This document shows positions 27,133-36,642 of a stretch of DNA of 64,000 bases, piece after piece (the stretch's first letter is position 1; each line of letters opens with the position of its first letter). Below the pieces are notes generated by a model. It searched no databases and had not been told where the DNA came from. It worked only from the letters and a program-made list of their open reading frames with translations. Source of the DNA: Sediminibacterium soli (GTDB taxonomy: Bacteria > Bacteroidota > Bacteroidia > Chitinophagales > Chitinophagaceae); contig NZ_JAACJR010000003.1 in the NCBI RefSeq assembly GCF_009939225.1, positions 62,001-126,000 on the forward strand, given 5' to 3'. Position numbers and translations under genes: made by a program.

Positions 27133-27768
27133 ATGTTATCGTACGAAAAACTTCTTGCCGACAATAAAACCTGGGCCGATCGCAAAAAACAGGAAGACCC
27201 TGCCTTTTTTGACACCCTTGCGCATTTGCAGACACCCCAGTTTCTGTGGATAGGCTGCAGCGACAGCCGTGTGCCGGCCAACCAGATCACCAACACACAG
27301 CCCGGTGAGATATTTGTTCACCGCAACATCGCCAATATGGTGGTGAACACGGATGTAAACCTGCTCAGCGTGCTGGAATACGCCGTTACACATCTCGATG
27401 TAAAACATGTGATCGTTTGCGGTCATTATGGCTGCGGCGGTGTAAAAGCGGCGATGAATAACCACGATTACAAGCAGGTGCTGAATATGTGGCTGCGCAA
27501 CATCAAAGACGTGTATCGCCTGCACCGCGAGGAGCTTGATGCGCTGTCTACGGAAGACGAACGCTTTGACAGGCTGGTGGAGCTGAATGTACAGGAACAG
27601 GTAATGGATCTTGCCAAAACCTCCATCATACAGCGGGCCTGGAGAAATAAACAGCGCCCCGATCTGCATGGCTGGGTATATGGGCTGAAAGACGGGATCA
27701 TCAAGCCCATCCTGCACATGAAATCAGGCAGTCATATCGATCCGATGTACGAGTACGACGACCTGTAA
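27133..27768 (+). CDS. can: Beta-class carbonic anhydrase (second copy)
   Basis: The 211-residue protein starts MLSYEKLLADNKTWADRK and carries the same zinc site as the first copy: FLWIGCSDSRVPANQI and VCGHYGCGGVKAAM. The C-terminus differs (HMKSGSHIDPMYEYDDL). A near-consensus -7 box (TATCTTTA, 27105-27112) and the hairpin after the SulP gene suggest its own promoter. A longer in-frame reading from 27064 would cover that promoter and is rejected. Confidence 0.95.
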   Translation: MLSYEKLLADNKTWADRKKQEDPAFFDTLAHLQTPQFLWIGCSDSRVPANQITNTQPGEIFVHRNIANMVVNTDVNLLSVLEYAVTHLDVKHVIVCGHYGCGGVKAAMNNHDYKQVLNMWLRNIKDVYRLHREELDALSTEDERFDRLVELNVQEQVMDLAKTSIIQRAWRNKQRPDLHGWVYGLKDGIIKPILHMKSGSHIDPMYEYDDL

Positions 27769-27779
27769 AAGACCGGCAC

Positions 27780-28241
27780 TCAGGCGCTGGGGCCGGAATG
27801 ATGAAAACCGCCGGTCATACCGTCAACACCAAGCTGCCCGAATTCGTCTTTCAGGAAGGCGCTCAGCACTTCGCTTACCTCAAATTTCCAGTCGCCAACG
27901 GTGGGCGGTTTTGTCATATAATAAGAAGCGCCCAGCTCCCAGGTATCGTCCATGTCTTTTTCAGACGAGGAAGTGGTGCAGATGATCACCGGCGTATTCT
28001 TGTGCCGCGTCATTTTCTTGATCATGGTCAGGCAGTGTTTCCCCGAAAGCTTGGGCATGTTCAGATCCAGGAAAATAAGATCAGGTCGTAAAGCCAGGTC
28101 CTGTTCCAGCAACTGCATGGCAGACTGGCTGTCTTTGTGCAGGAAGCAATGGATACTGCGGTCGATATCTTTTACGGCCTGGTAAAAAAAACTGAGGTCT
28201 TCTTCGTCATCGTCAATGAACAGGAGGGTTGCGTTTTTCAT
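27780..28241 (-). CDS. Stand-alone response regulator receiver protein
   Basis: The 153-residue protein is a CheY-like receiver domain without an output domain. It has the acidic pocket in LLFIDDDEEDLSF, the phospho-acceptor Asp in DLIFLDLNMPKLSG near residue 60, the Thr in VIICTTSSSEKDM and the Lys in YYMTKPPTVGD. The form resembles the Rcp1-type receivers common in Bacteroidota. The start MKNATLLFIDDDEEDL is preferred over an upstream in-frame ATG at 28313. No kinase is adjacent. The ATPase-less PAS protein at 9885-11222 is one candidate partner, as inference. It is convergent with the second carbonic anhydrase gene (11-base gap). Confidence 0.9.
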   Translation of the reverse strand: MKNATLLFIDDDEEDLSFFYQAVKDIDRSIHCFLHKDSQSAMQLLEQDLALRPDLIFLDLNMPKLSGKHCLTMIKKMTRHKNTPVIICTTSSSEKDMDDTWELGASYYMTKPPTVGDWKFEVSEVLSAFLKDEFGQLGVDGMTGGFHHSGPSA

Positions 28242-28427
28242 CTGGTGAGGATTTTTGGTTAAGCCAGGGATAATGCAGCAAACACCGCTCCATTCGAAAA
28301 ACTGTTTAAACAATCAACATCAATTTTACCATTTTTTTAAGCAAGTGAGCAATACGCACCACAGGTATCGGCAGCAAACCCCTTAGTATGGTTTTTTTGG
28401 AGGACTAACCGGACCAATTTGAACCGC

Positions 28428-28634
28428 ATGCAGCAACTTGTAAGACACCTGACCGACCAGGAGTTGTTAGACAGGCTGGCAAGGCTCACCGAGCACCTGG
28501 CTTCCTGCCGGGGGTTGAATGTTTCCTACGATTTCTGCAAAATGGATATCGAGGAAACGCAGCAGGAAATAGAATACCGGAAACTGCACCATCTCTGGCA
28601 GGGTAATCATTCAAACGGCAGTGTCGTTCAATAG
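28428..28634 (+). CDS. Small hypothetical protein
   Basis: This 68-residue protein starts MQQLVRHLTDQELLDRLARL and is predicted to be nearly all helical, with an amphipathic pattern. I do not recognise a family. A TTG nine bases upstream is an alternative start. The last seven bases overlap the 3' end of the DNA glycosylase gene on the other strand. Supported only by coding look and a plausible start, so confidence is moderate. Confidence 0.5.
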   Translation: MQQLVRHLTDQELLDRLARLTEHLASCRGLNVSYDFCKMDIEETQQEIEYRKLHHLWQGNHSNGSVVQ

Positions 28635-29254
28635 CTGATGTTCTTTCTTCGCAGGTAGGCATGCCAGAAAATATAGGCTGCCACGGTACGGTTGGGCCGC
28701 CAGTTCTCTGCCAATGCCAGTATTTCTTCTTTTGTGGCATGGGGCCATGCTTTTTCATGACGGATGCTGTTGACCAGCGCGATATCGCCCACGGGGAAAA
28801 GATCGCGCCGGTGCAGGGCCATCATCAGAAACACATCCACCGTCCAGTTGCCGATGCCTTTGATGGCCGTCAACGCTTCCCGCACCTCTTTATCGCTGCA
28901 ATGCCGCAGTTTACCGATCGACAGCTGTTTTGCGCATACGGCATTTGCCAGGCAGCGGGCATAACCGGTTTTCTGGCGACTGAAATAACAGGCCCGCAGT
29001 TCCGCATCGGTCAGCGGCAGCAGCCGGGCAGCTGTAACCAGGCCCAGTTTTTCCTTCAGTTTTACCAGTGCCGCTTTTGCCGAAGCAAGCGATACCTGCT
29101 GTTCGAGTATAATATGGATCAGCGTTTCAAAAGAGGGTTTGCGCGTCCATAACGGCGGGTATCCATACTGTTGCAGGATCCGTTTGATCGCGGGGTCTTT
29201 TTTTGCGAGCTGGTTGCAGACAGGTTCCAGGTCTGCTTCGGAGAACGAGTGCAC
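28628..29254 (-). CDS. DNA-3-methyladenine glycosylase (AlkA-type, HhH-GPD)
   Basis: The 208-residue protein carries the HhH-GPD fold: the hairpin motif LTAIKGIGNWTVDVFLMMAL near residue 140, then the catalytic aspartate in RRDLFPVGDIALVNSI. FETLIHIILEQQVSLASAKA is the usual helix before it. It removes alkylated purines from DNA. The start is GTG at 29254, and its G is shared with the TAG stop of the enoyl-CoA hydratase gene, so the two are translationally coupled. Confidence 0.88.
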   Translation of the reverse strand: MHSFSEADLEPVCNQLAKKDPAIKRILQQYGYPPLWTRKPSFETLIHIILEQQVSLASAKAALVKLKEKLGLVTAARLLPLTDAELRACYFSRQKTGYARCLANAVCAKQLSIGKLRHCSDKEVREALTAIKGIGNWTVDVFLMMALHRRDLFPVGDIALVNSIRHEKAWPHATKEEILALAENWRPNRTVAAYIFWHAYLRRKNISY

Positions 29255-30033
29255 TAAGGTTTCTGTTTGGCTTTAAAGGAGGCGATGAACTGCCTGCTGT
29301 GGTCTCCCAGGATCAGCCGGCCGCTGATGGCGGCGCGCTCGGTCAGCAGCTGATCCCAGTGCTCGGTGCCCTGCCATAACATTTTCTTGATCTCGTACAT
29401 CGCTTCCGGACTGGAATGCGAGAGGGTATTGGCCAGTCGTATAATGGCATCGTCCATCAGCTCTGTACTGCTGTGTATTTCGGAAAACAGACCCTTTCTC
29501 CTGGCCCAGTCGGCATGACGCCAGGTACCGGCGTCGATGGTCATCTCGGAAAAAGCCGCAAGCCCGATTTTTCTTTGAACGGCCGGACCCACCACAAAAG
29601 GTCCGATGCCAACAGCCAGCTCGCTCAGTTTGATATCGGCGCCGTCGGTGGCTATCGCGTAATCTGCCGCGGCGGCAAGTCCTACGCCACCCCCGATGCA
29701 TTTGCCCTGTATGCGTGCAATGATGAACTGCGGCGTTTTGCGCATGGCATTGATCACTTCGGCAAAACCGGAGAAAAAATGGTTGCCCTGTTCCTGGCTG
29801 CCGATGGCGGCCAGCTCGTCAAAAGAAGCACCGGAGCAAAATATTTTTTCCCCGCCCGAACGCAAAACGATCACTTTGTTTTCTTTGTTCAGCCCCTCGC
29901 TGTGTATGTGTTTGGCCAGGGCACGCAGCAGCTGTCCTGGCAGTGAATTGCCCTGCGGATGAAAAAATTCGATTGTAGCAATGCCGTGTTCCCGCTCAAC
30001 TTTAACGTGCCCTTGTTTGATCTCTTCTACCAT
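29254..30033 (-). CDS. Enoyl-CoA hydratase/isomerase family protein (PaaF/PaaG-like)
   Basis: The 259-residue crotonase-fold protein shows VIVLRSGGEKIFCSGASFDEL near residue 60 and the oxyanion-hole loop IARIQGKCIGGGVGLAAAADYAIA near residue 110. The later segment LSELAVGIGPFVVGPAVQRKIG does not show an obvious catalytic Glu in the first position, so hydratase versus isomerase is open. It lies between paaZ (173 bases upstream, same strand) and the DNA glycosylase. The neighbour suggests a role in phenylacetate ring-cleavage products, as inference. Confidence 0.85.
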   Translation of the reverse strand: MVEEIKQGHVKVEREHGIATIEFFHPQGNSLPGQLLRALAKHIHSEGLNKENKVIVLRSGGEKIFCSGASFDELAAIGSQEQGNHFFSGFAEVINAMRKTPQFIIARIQGKCIGGGVGLAAAADYAIATDGADIKLSELAVGIGPFVVGPAVQRKIGLAAFSEMTIDAGTWRHADWARRKGLFSEIHSSTELMDDAIIRLANTLSHSSPEAMYEIKKMLWQGTEHWDQLLTERAAISGRLILGDHSRQFIASFKAKQKP

Positions 30034-30206
30034 ATAAATCCCGTTAACTAAGATACATTGAAGTTAGCCAAAATTGTTCTCCCGTGTTGCTCTGTATCCC
30101 TGTGATTCGCCCGGTGAAGGAGGGGTGTTTAAAAAAAACTCAGCCCGCGGCAGGACGGGTTTGTGGGGAAACGGAGACACAGTTTCAACACAGCGTCACA
30201 GAGGGG

Positions 30207-32255
30207 TTATTGAAATTTTTTTGCCACCATGGTTAAAATCGTAGCCACCCCAACCAGTTCATCGGTTTCATCGAAGATTTCCACCAGCCATTTTACGATG
30301 CCTTTGGCGATATCGGCGGTTTCTTTTTTTTCCTGGCCGATCTTTTCCCTGCAGGTGAAACGAACATACATGGTACTGCCGGGGTATAGCGGTTTGGTGA
30401 AACGCAGTTCGTCAATGCCGTAGTTCAGCAGTACGGGGTTCTTTTCATAACTGTCAACAAACAGACCCGCGGCGGCGCTGATCAGGAAATAACCATGCGC
30501 CACCTGTTTTTCGAACATGGTGCCGGAAAAATCCGTGCCGCGCAGGTGTGCATAAAAATGATCACCGCTGAGATCGGCAAAGCGGTCGGTATCCTCTGCC
30601 GTGATCGTTCTTTTTTCGGTAACCAGCTGGTCGCCGACCCGCAGTTCCTCAAAATATTTTTTGAAAGGATGTACGGTGTCCGTGTTACCGGTTGCGCCCG
30701 GCTGGAATACCTGGCTCACGGCGGTGATCATATCCGGAGAGCCCTGTATGGCCACCCGCTGCATATAATGTTTTACGCCGCGTATACCGCCCATTTCCTC
30801 GCCGCCGCCTGCGCGGCCGGGTCCGCCGTGTACCAGCAATGGCAGGGGCGAACCGTGCCCGGTGCTTTCTTTCGCACACGAATCGTTCAGGATCAGGATA
30901 CGTCCATGGTAGGTGCCTGCGCCGATAACATAGTTTCTGGCAGTTTGTGCATCGGCTGTAACGATGGTGCTTACCAGGGATCCTTTCCCCATTTTTGCCA
31001 GGTGGATGGCTTCTTCGGCAGAACGGTAAGGCATCAGGGTGGCCACCGGGCCAAAGGCTTCCACCTCGTGCACCTCTCTGGCGGAAGCAGGGTTTTCATT
31101 CAGCAACAGCAAAGGACTGATAAAAGCGCCCCGCGATGCATCGGCGTCGATCAGCTCCACGCTGTCGAGCGAGCCGTAAATGAGTTGGGAGGAGGCGAGC
31201 AGTTTTTGTACCTGCTGCTTTACTTCTTTCCGCTGCGATTCGCCGGCAAGTGAGCCCATGCGTACTTTTTCATTCAGCGGGTTGCCGATGGTGGTCTGGG
31301 CAAGCGCTTTACCCAATGCCGTCCTCAGGTCTTCCAGTTTACCGGCCGGAACAAATATTCGCCTGATGGCCGTACATTTCTGTCCGCATTTGGTGGTCAT
31401 TTCCTTTCTGACCTCTTTGACGAAAATATCCCATTCGGGCATGCCCGGTGTTATATCCTCGCCCAATACGATACAGTTCAGCGAATCCGCCTCCATGGTA
31501 AACGGAACATTGTTTTCGAGGATGCTTTTCGAAGATTTGAGCATCAGGCCGGTGAAGGCAGACCCGGTGAAGCTGATCACATCCTGCGCCATAACATGAT
31601 CCAGCATATCGCCTGCGCTGCCGCAGATAAGTTGTAAAGCGCCCTCGGGCAGAATACCCGAGGCGGCGATCCTTCTTACCACGGTTTCGGTGAGAAAGGA
31701 GGTAATGGTTGCCGGTTTTACCACCGCCGGCATACCGGCCAGCAGGTTCACGGCTATTTTTTCCAGCATACCCCATACCGGAAAATTAAAGGCGTTGATA
31801 TGAATGGCCACGCCTTCCTTGGGTACCAGCAGGTGGTGCCCCATAAAGGTATTGGCCTTACCCAGCGGGTGGTGCTCCCCGTCGAGACAATAAGCCGTAT
31901 CGGGAAATTTTCTGCGAAGTGAGGCATAGGAAAAAAGATTGCCGATGCCCCCCTCGATATCCACCCAGCTGTCTGCCCGGGTGGCGCCGGTGCGGTAGCT
32001 TACCTGGTAAAACTCATCGAGGTGTTCGCGCAGATGCAGGGCCAGCGCGCGCAGCATCAGTCCCCGTTCATGAAAACTCATTTTCCGCAGGGCCGGGTTT
32101 CCTTTTTCCCTGGCATATTGCAGTATCGAAGCAAAGTCCAGTCCTTTTGCCGATGCCCTGGCAATCGGTTCGCCGGTAACGGCATTGTATAACAGCTGTC
32201 CTTCGCCGTCTCCGGTTACCCACTGTCCCCGGATATAATTCTCTATGGTTAGCAT
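30207..32255 (-). CDS. paaZ: Bifunctional oxepin-CoA hydrolase / 3-oxo-5,6-dehydrosuberyl-CoA semialdehyde dehydrogenase PaaZ
   Basis: The 682-residue fusion starts [20 protein letters not shown]. Residues ~1-510 form an aldehyde dehydrogenase ([33 protein letters not shown], catalytic cysteine in [15 protein letters not shown]). Residues ~540-680 form a MaoC-like hot-dog hydratase ([40 protein letters not shown]). In E. coli, PaaZ opens the oxepin ring and oxidises the aldehyde in phenylacetate breakdown. paaABCDE and paaK are not in the window. An in-frame TTG at 32261 is an alternative start. Confidence 0.93.
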   Translation of the reverse strand: MLTIENYIRGQWVTGDGEGQLLYNAVTGEPIARASAKGLDFASILQYAREKGNPALRKMSFHERGLMLRALALHLREHLDEFYQVSYRTGATRADSWVDIEGGIGNLFSYASLRRKFPDTAYCLDGEHHPLGKANTFMGHHLLVPKEGVAIHINAFNFPVWGMLEKIAVNLLAGMPAVVKPATITSFLTETVVRRIAASGILPEGALQLICGSAGDMLDHVMAQDVISFTGSAFTGLMLKSSKSILENNVPFTMEADSLNCIVLGEDITPGMPEWDIFVKEVRKEMTTKCGQKCTAIRRIFVPAGKLEDLRTALGKALAQTTIGNPLNEKVRMGSLAGESQRKEVKQQVQKLLASSQLIYGSLDSVELIDADASRGAFISPLLLLNENPASAREVHEVEAFGPVATLMPYRSAEEAIHLAKMGKGSLVSTIVTADAQTARNYVIGAGTYHGRILILNDSCAKESTGHGSPLPLLVHGGPGRAGGGEEMGGIRGVKHYMQRVAIQGSPDMITAVSQVFQPGATGNTDTVHPFKKYFEELRVGDQLVTEKRTITAEDTDRFADLSGDHFYAHLRGTDFSGTMFEKQVAHGYFLISAAAGLFVDSYEKNPVLLNYGIDELRFTKPLYPGSTMYVRFTCREKIGQEKKETADIAKGIVKWLVEIFDETDELVGVATILTMVAKKFQ

Positions 32256-32338
32256 ACGCAAGATTAGTGAGCAAAGCTAACGATTGGTAGGATTGAGAAG
32301 CTGAAATACAAAAAGATAAATCGCAGGACCGGGGCGGC

Positions 32339-32376
32339 AAAAAAAATCCCGCTCCAGGGTATTAGCCGGGGCGGGA
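32339..32376 (-). terminator. Intrinsic terminator of adk
   Basis: On the reverse strand TCCCGCCCC pairs with GGAGCGGGA (arms 32376-32368 and 32355-32347, one G-U pair) and is followed directly by eight T (32346-32339). It is about 40 bases after the adk stop. Confidence 0.85.
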
Positions 32377-32417
32377 CAGCAGGTTGGTTATTGGTTGTAG
32401 AAAAGAGTTGTTAAATA

Positions 32418-32996
32418 TTAAGACAGGCGTTTGTCGATTTCGCTGCAAAGCGCGGAAAAAATTTCTTCCACGGTTCCTTCGCCCGCCACAATCACCACTT
32501 TATCGAACTGCTGGTAGTAGTCTGCCACCACGGTTGTTTTCTTTTTGTACTCGGTAATCCTGGCCCTGATCACGGATTCATTGGTATCATCGCTTCTGCC
32601 GCTGGTAAGACCGCGGTTCAGGAGCCGCTTCACCAGTTCCTCCTCGCTCACATCCAATGCCAATACTACACCTATTTCTGTATTTTTCAAGCGCAGCAGC
32701 TTATCCAGCGCCTCGCTCTGGGCCTCGGTACGGGGAAAACCGTCAAACAAAAAGCCTTTTGCCTGGGGGTTGGCATCCAGCGCAGAGCTGATCATACCCA
32801 CCACTACCTCGTCGGGAACGAGTTCGCCACGGTCCATAATGTTTTTGGCTTCGAGACCAAGCGGTGTTCTGGCTGCGATTTCGCTTCGGAGAAGATCCCC
32901 GGTAGACAGGTGCTTCAACCCATAGGTAGCGATCAGTTTCTCACTTTGCGTACCTTTTCCACTGCCCGGAGGACCAAACAGGATAATATTAAACAT
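32418..32996 (-). CDS. adk: Adenylate kinase
   Basis: The 192-residue protein has the P-loop ILFGPPGSGKGTQSEKLI, LSTGDLLRSEIAAR (AMP-binding), FLFDGFPRTEAQSEAL, and SGRSDDTNESVIRARI in the LID. The LID is the short form without zinc cysteines. It balances ATP, ADP and AMP. A 27-base leader separates the start from an exact -7 box, and a strong terminator follows, so it is a single-gene transcription unit. Confidence 0.96.
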   Translation of the reverse strand: MFNIILFGPPGSGKGTQSEKLIATYGLKHLSTGDLLRSEIAARTPLGLEAKNIMDRGELVPDEVVVGMISSALDANPQAKGFLFDGFPRTEAQSEALDKLLRLKNTEIGVVLALDVSEEELVKRLLNRGLTSGRSDDTNESVIRARITEYKKKTTVVADYYQQFDKVVIVAGEGTVEEIFSALCSEIDKRLS

Positions 32997-33022
32997 GTAC
33001 TTGCTAAACCTTGCGTGAGTGG

Positions 33023-33030
33023 CAAATATA
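33023..33030 (-). promoter_or_regulatory. -7 box of adk
   Basis: The reverse strand reads TATATTTG, an exact TAnnTTTG match, 26 bases before the ATG. Confidence 0.6.
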
Positions 33031-33178
33031 CGCGCTGCTTTTTAAAAATTGTTTAACAATCGACGAAAAGCTTTGAAAACGCTGCATTGTAAGGCTGTCG
33101 GGCCCCCTTTCGTCTTTACGATAAGAAAACCGATCCGTGGCATACGGCGTATCTTTATGAAATCAAACAAGTGTTAGT

Positions 33179-33736
33179 ATGAAATGGTTACTGACTCTCT
33201 TTTTATCAATTTTATTCCTGGCCGGTTGTTCGCAGAGCAAAACAACGGGCAATCATGCAGATACTATGAGCACACAAAAAAATAAATACTACTCCCGCAC
33301 CGATAGCGGTAAGGTGGTGGTACGGGAGGATGAATGGAAGAATATTCTCTCGCCCGATGTATATTATATCGCCCGCGAAAAAGGCACGGAGCGGCCTTTT
33401 ACCAGCAAATTCGAAACCTCAAAAGAGGTGGGAACCTATTACTGCGCGGTATGCGGCAACGCACTTTTTAAAAGCGATACCAAATTTGAAAGCGGTTGCG
33501 GCTGGCCGAGTTTTTATGAACCCATCTCCAAGGGCTCTATCATTTACCTGCCCGATAACACGCATGGCATGCAGCGTACCGAAGTGGAATGCGGCCGCTG
33601 TAAATCGCATCTGGGTCATGTCTTTGAAGACGGACCGCCTCCCACCGGGTTGCGTTACTGCATCAATGGTGTGGTGCTGGATTTTGAAAAAGCCAAAGCG
33701 GCGGAGAAGGAGTATGAGAACAAGAAAGGAGAGTAG
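33179..33736 (+). CDS. msrB: Peptide-methionine (R)-S-oxide reductase MsrB, lipoprotein
   Basis: The 185-residue protein begins with a lipoprotein signal peptide (MKWLLTLFLSILFLAGCSQS, lipobox LAGC). The MsrB domain follows with both zinc CxxC pairs (YYCAVCGNALF and VECGRCKSHLGHVF), the core FESGCGWPSFYEPI and the catalytic cysteine in GLRYCINGVVLDF. It repairs the R-form of methionine sulfoxide in exported proteins. TATCTTTA, one base from the -7 consensus, lies about 21 bases upstream of the start. Confidence 0.95.
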   Translation: MKWLLTLFLSILFLAGCSQSKTTGNHADTMSTQKNKYYSRTDSGKVVVREDEWKNILSPDVYYIAREKGTERPFTSKFETSKEVGTYYCAVCGNALFKSDTKFESGCGWPSFYEPISKGSIIYLPDNTHGMQRTEVECGRCKSHLGHVFEDGPPPTGLRYCINGVVLDFEKAKAAEKEYENKKGE

Positions 33737-33738
33737 GA

Positions 33739-33818
33739 ATGGGAACAGAGGAGCAGGGAACAGAGGAACAAGGAATGTTGAATATTGAGGGGAATGGCCG
33801 AATAAGGAACAGAGATGA
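33739..33818. repeat. Degenerate GAACAGAT-family repeat after msrB
   Basis: GGAACAGAGGAGCAGGGAAC, GAGGAACAAGGAATGTTGAA and ATAAGGAACAGAGATGAATG follow one another in the convergent gap between msrB and the DUF5690 gene. Confidence 0.65.
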
Positions 33819-33827
33819 ATGGTTAGG

Positions 33828-35102
33828 TTAGGAGTGGGTGGTGGGTTTTCTTTTTCGGGAGAAATAGATGATGGAGAACAGGGTGAGAAAGACGCCGATG
33901 ACGGAGAGGATGATGACGCTGTTGGAGAAAAACTGGACCCAGTTGAGTTTTACCCTAAAGATCTCTTTGCTCAGCAATACCCCTACGCTGCCGGCGTAGC
34001 CGAATGAATCGGCCAGGTAAATCAGAAAGCCCACATTGCCGGTATAGCGGAATGCCGCGATAAACCTTTCAAAGAAAACAGAGTTAAAGGGTATGTATAC
34101 CATATACAGACCCAGTCCTGCCGCGGTCATCCACCAGATGGGTTGTATCAGTTGCCGCATAAACAGCCAGGTAGAGAAACCCGCCACCACAAAACCCAAC
34201 ATAATAAACAGGTGCGCCACCATAAATGCGCGGTAGCTGTTCCTGATCGCCACCATACTGCCGATCAGCACCAGTACAATCAGCGTGATGGGTGTTTCCG
34301 TAGTGGAGAAAAGCGCAGGCTGGTTGGCATACCCCATTTCCTTCCACATATCGGCGCTGAAATTGTCGCGGATATCGCGGAAGATCGTGGCAAAACCATA
34401 GATAAGAATGCAAGCGATCAGTCCGGGCAGAAAACTGTGCACCAGTTTTTTCCGCTCCGCGGCTGCCATGGGCTGGCGGCTCATGCGGGAGGCGATATCG
34501 GCGTCATCTGGCGGCGGTATGCGTTCCATCATCCATACAAACAGCAGCAGCGGCAGCGCAAATACCGCCCCGGTTACAAAGGGCAGCCAGAATTCGGACA
34601 GACCAAAATGCAGGATCAGCCATCCGCCGACCGTTTTGACAAAGCCAGAGGAGAAAATAAAACTCACGGCAAGCGCCGCGCCGATAAAATCCGTGCTGCG
34701 TCTTCCTTCTATATACGAGAACACCACGCCCCATAACATACCCAGCGGAAAACCATTGAGAAAAAGGAATACGATATTGTAAGGGGCGGGTACCACCGCA
34801 AAAAAGAACCAGGCAACCCAGGCAATACCCACCAGCAGCAGGATGATCCGGTTTCTGCCCCATCGTTTCAGCTCGGCAATAAAGCGGATGCCGTAGAATT
34901 TTGCCAGCAGGTAACCGATCATCTGGCTTAGCACCAGCAGTGTTTTATACCCCAGTCCCGCAAAACGCAATCCATCAAATGTGCATACGGTATAGGATTT
35001 CCGGAAACCGAAGATGACGGTATAGGTAAGAAAAGCGGCTGCCGCGGCATACAGGCCTGTCTGTACAGCAGTACCCTTATAAAACCTGGTTTCAGATGGC
35101 AA
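33828..35102 (-). CDS. DUF5690 family membrane transporter-like protein (MFS fold)
   Basis: The 424-residue protein has 12 predicted membrane helices in an MFS-like order. It starts at a TTG (LPSETRFYKGTAVQTGLYAA) and includes YTVIFGFRKSYTVCTFDGL, FLNGFPLGMLWGVVFSYIEG and GNVGFLIYLADSFGYAGSVG. The pattern matches the Bacteroidota family DUF5690. The region after the sixth helix contains a soluble loop (MERIPPPDDADIASRMSR). The transported compound is unknown. The C-terminus is Lys/Arg-rich (YFSRKRKPTTHS). Confidence 0.8.
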   Translation of the reverse strand: MPSETRFYKGTAVQTGLYAAAAAFLTYTVIFGFRKSYTVCTFDGLRFAGLGYKTLLVLSQMIGYLLAKFYGIRFIAELKRWGRNRIILLLVGIAWVAWFFFAVVPAPYNIVFLFLNGFPLGMLWGVVFSYIEGRRSTDFIGAALAVSFIFSSGFVKTVGGWLILHFGLSEFWLPFVTGAVFALPLLLFVWMMERIPPPDDADIASRMSRQPMAAAERKKLVHSFLPGLIACILIYGFATIFRDIRDNFSADMWKEMGYANQPALFSTTETPITLIVLVLIGSMVAIRNSYRAFMVAHLFIMLGFVVAGFSTWLFMRQLIQPIWWMTAAGLGLYMVYIPFNSVFFERFIAAFRYTGNVGFLIYLADSFGYAGSVGVLLSKEIFRVKLNWVQFFSNSVIILSVIGVFLTLFSIIYFSRKRKPTTHS

Positions 35103-35127
35103 TTAGTCGGCTTTAGGGTTAAAAATA

Positions 35128-35156
35128 TCGAATATTGAACAGATGATCAGCGAATA
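35128..35156. repeat. Short GAACAGAT-family fragment
   Basis: TATCGAATATTGAACAGATG with ATCAGCGAATA resembles half of the family unit. It lies in the divergent gap between the DUF5690 gene and the aminotransferase gene. Confidence 0.5.
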
Positions 35157-35222
35157 ACGGAATTACCTCCGCTGTAACGGTGTTTATCACCGGCCGGTGG
35201 GCTATTTTCTTCCGGCTTACCG

Positions 35223-35230
35223 TAATTTTG
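35223..35230 (+). promoter_or_regulatory. -7 box of the aminotransferase gene
   Basis: TAATTTTG matches TAnnTTTG exactly and lies 19 bases before the ATG at 35250. Confidence 0.6.
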
Positions 35231-35249
35231 CAGCCTGAAAGATAAGATT

Positions 35250-36515
35250 ATGAGTCAGCTAAAATTAAGTCATCTCGCAGGCACGCTGATCGGCAGCGAG
35301 ATCGTGAAACTCGGAAATGCCATCAGCGAGCGCATCCGCAACGGCGAAAAGATATACAACTTTACCATCGGTGATTTTGATCCCGCCATTTTCCCTATAC
35401 CGGAAAAACTGGAGGAACTGATCATCGAATCTTACAAAAGCCGCAATACAAGCTATCCGGCGGCAGAGGGAGTGCTTGATCTCCGGCAGTCCGTAAGCCG
35501 GTTTATTAAGGAAAGAGAAGGGATAGAGTACCATTCAAACGAAATACAGATTGCATCGGGAGGCCGGCCGCTGATCTATACCGTTTTCAAGGCGATCGTT
35601 GACAGGGGCGATAAAGTGATCTATGGCGTTCCTTCCTGGAACAACAACCACTATACGCATATGACCGAAGCGGAGCACTGCGTGATAGAATGCACCCCCG
35701 AAAACAATTTTATGCCAACGCCCGATGATATCCGTAAAAACATCAAAGGCGCATCGCTGATCTGTATCTGTACACCCCAAAACCCCACCGGCACCACCCT
35801 ATCCGGGCAGTCGCTCGCCGAGATCTGCGACCTGATCATCGAAGAAAATCATCAACGCGGGGAAAATGATAAGAAATTATACCTGATGTTCGACCAGATG
35901 TACTGGACGCTGACTTTTGGCGATACCGTGCATGCCAATCCCGTTTCGCTGCGTCCTGATATGAAACCGTATACCGTTTTTGTTGACGGTATCTCCAAAG
36001 TGTTTGCCGCCACCGGTGTACGCGTGGGCTGGGCACTGGGCCCGGAGGCCGTGATCGCCAAAATGAAGGCCATACTAAGCCATCTGGGCGCCTGGGCCCC
36101 GATGGCCGAACAGAAAGCGGTTGCAAAATACCTGCTCGAGAAAGACGCCATCGACCAGTACCTTGTTCATTTCAAATCGGAGATAGAAGAAAGACTCCGC
36201 AAAATACACGCGGGCTTTATCGCGCTGAAGCAAAAAGGGTATTCCGTTGATTCGGTAACCCCGCAGGCTGCAATCTATCTTACTGTTAAAATAGACCTTA
36301 CCGGTAAAACAACAGCCGAAGGTAAAAAACTGGAAACGCAGCAGGAGGTAACTTCCTATATACTCAGCGAAGCCAAACTGGCGGTGGTTCCCTTCTCCGC
36401 ATTTGGTGCGGGCAGCAGCAGCCCCTGGTACCGCCTGAGCGTAGGCACCTGCAAAAAAGAAGAGATACCCGAGATGTTCTCCAAACTGGAGGCCGCTTTG
36501 CAGAAGCTGCGTTAA
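35250..36515 (+). CDS. PLP-dependent aminotransferase, class I/II
   Basis: The 421-residue protein has the fold-type I aminotransferase motifs [46 protein letters not shown] and the PLP lysine in [20 protein letters not shown] near residue 250. [17 protein letters not shown] near the C-terminus carries the substrate-binding arginine. It is likely an aspartate or aromatic aminotransferase; the exact amino acid is not determined by the motifs. It is a single gene with its own -7 box. Confidence 0.88.
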   Translation: MSQLKLSHLAGTLIGSEIVKLGNAISERIRNGEKIYNFTIGDFDPAIFPIPEKLEELIIESYKSRNTSYPAAEGVLDLRQSVSRFIKEREGIEYHSNEIQIASGGRPLIYTVFKAIVDRGDKVIYGVPSWNNNHYTHMTEAEHCVIECTPENNFMPTPDDIRKNIKGASLICICTPQNPTGTTLSGQSLAEICDLIIEENHQRGENDKKLYLMFDQMYWTLTFGDTVHANPVSLRPDMKPYTVFVDGISKVFAATGVRVGWALGPEAVIAKMKAILSHLGAWAPMAEQKAVAKYLLEKDAIDQYLVHFKSEIEERLRKIHAGFIALKQKGYSVDSVTPQAAIYLTVKIDLTGKTTAEGKKLETQQEVTSYILSEAKLAVVPFSAFGAGSSSPWYRLSVGTCKKEEIPEMFSKLEAALQKLR

Positions 36516-36524
36516 TTTAATATT

Positions 36525-36612
36525 GAATACAGGACAGACGAATACCGGATGCCGGGATCCCGCCCATACTTCTTTATTCATTATTCGCCTGTTCGATATT
36601 CGATATTCATTT
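36525..36612. repeat. GAACAGAT-related repeat with GAATATCGAA words
   Basis: TATTGAATACAGGACAGACG with AATACC on the left is mirrored by ATTCGCCTGTTCGATATTCG with ATATTC on the right. It lies between the aminotransferase and chromate transporter genes, and it makes the open frame of the latter look 40 codons too long. Confidence 0.65.
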
Positions 36613-36642
36613 CCTAACTTCCGGTACCCTAACGATACCCTG

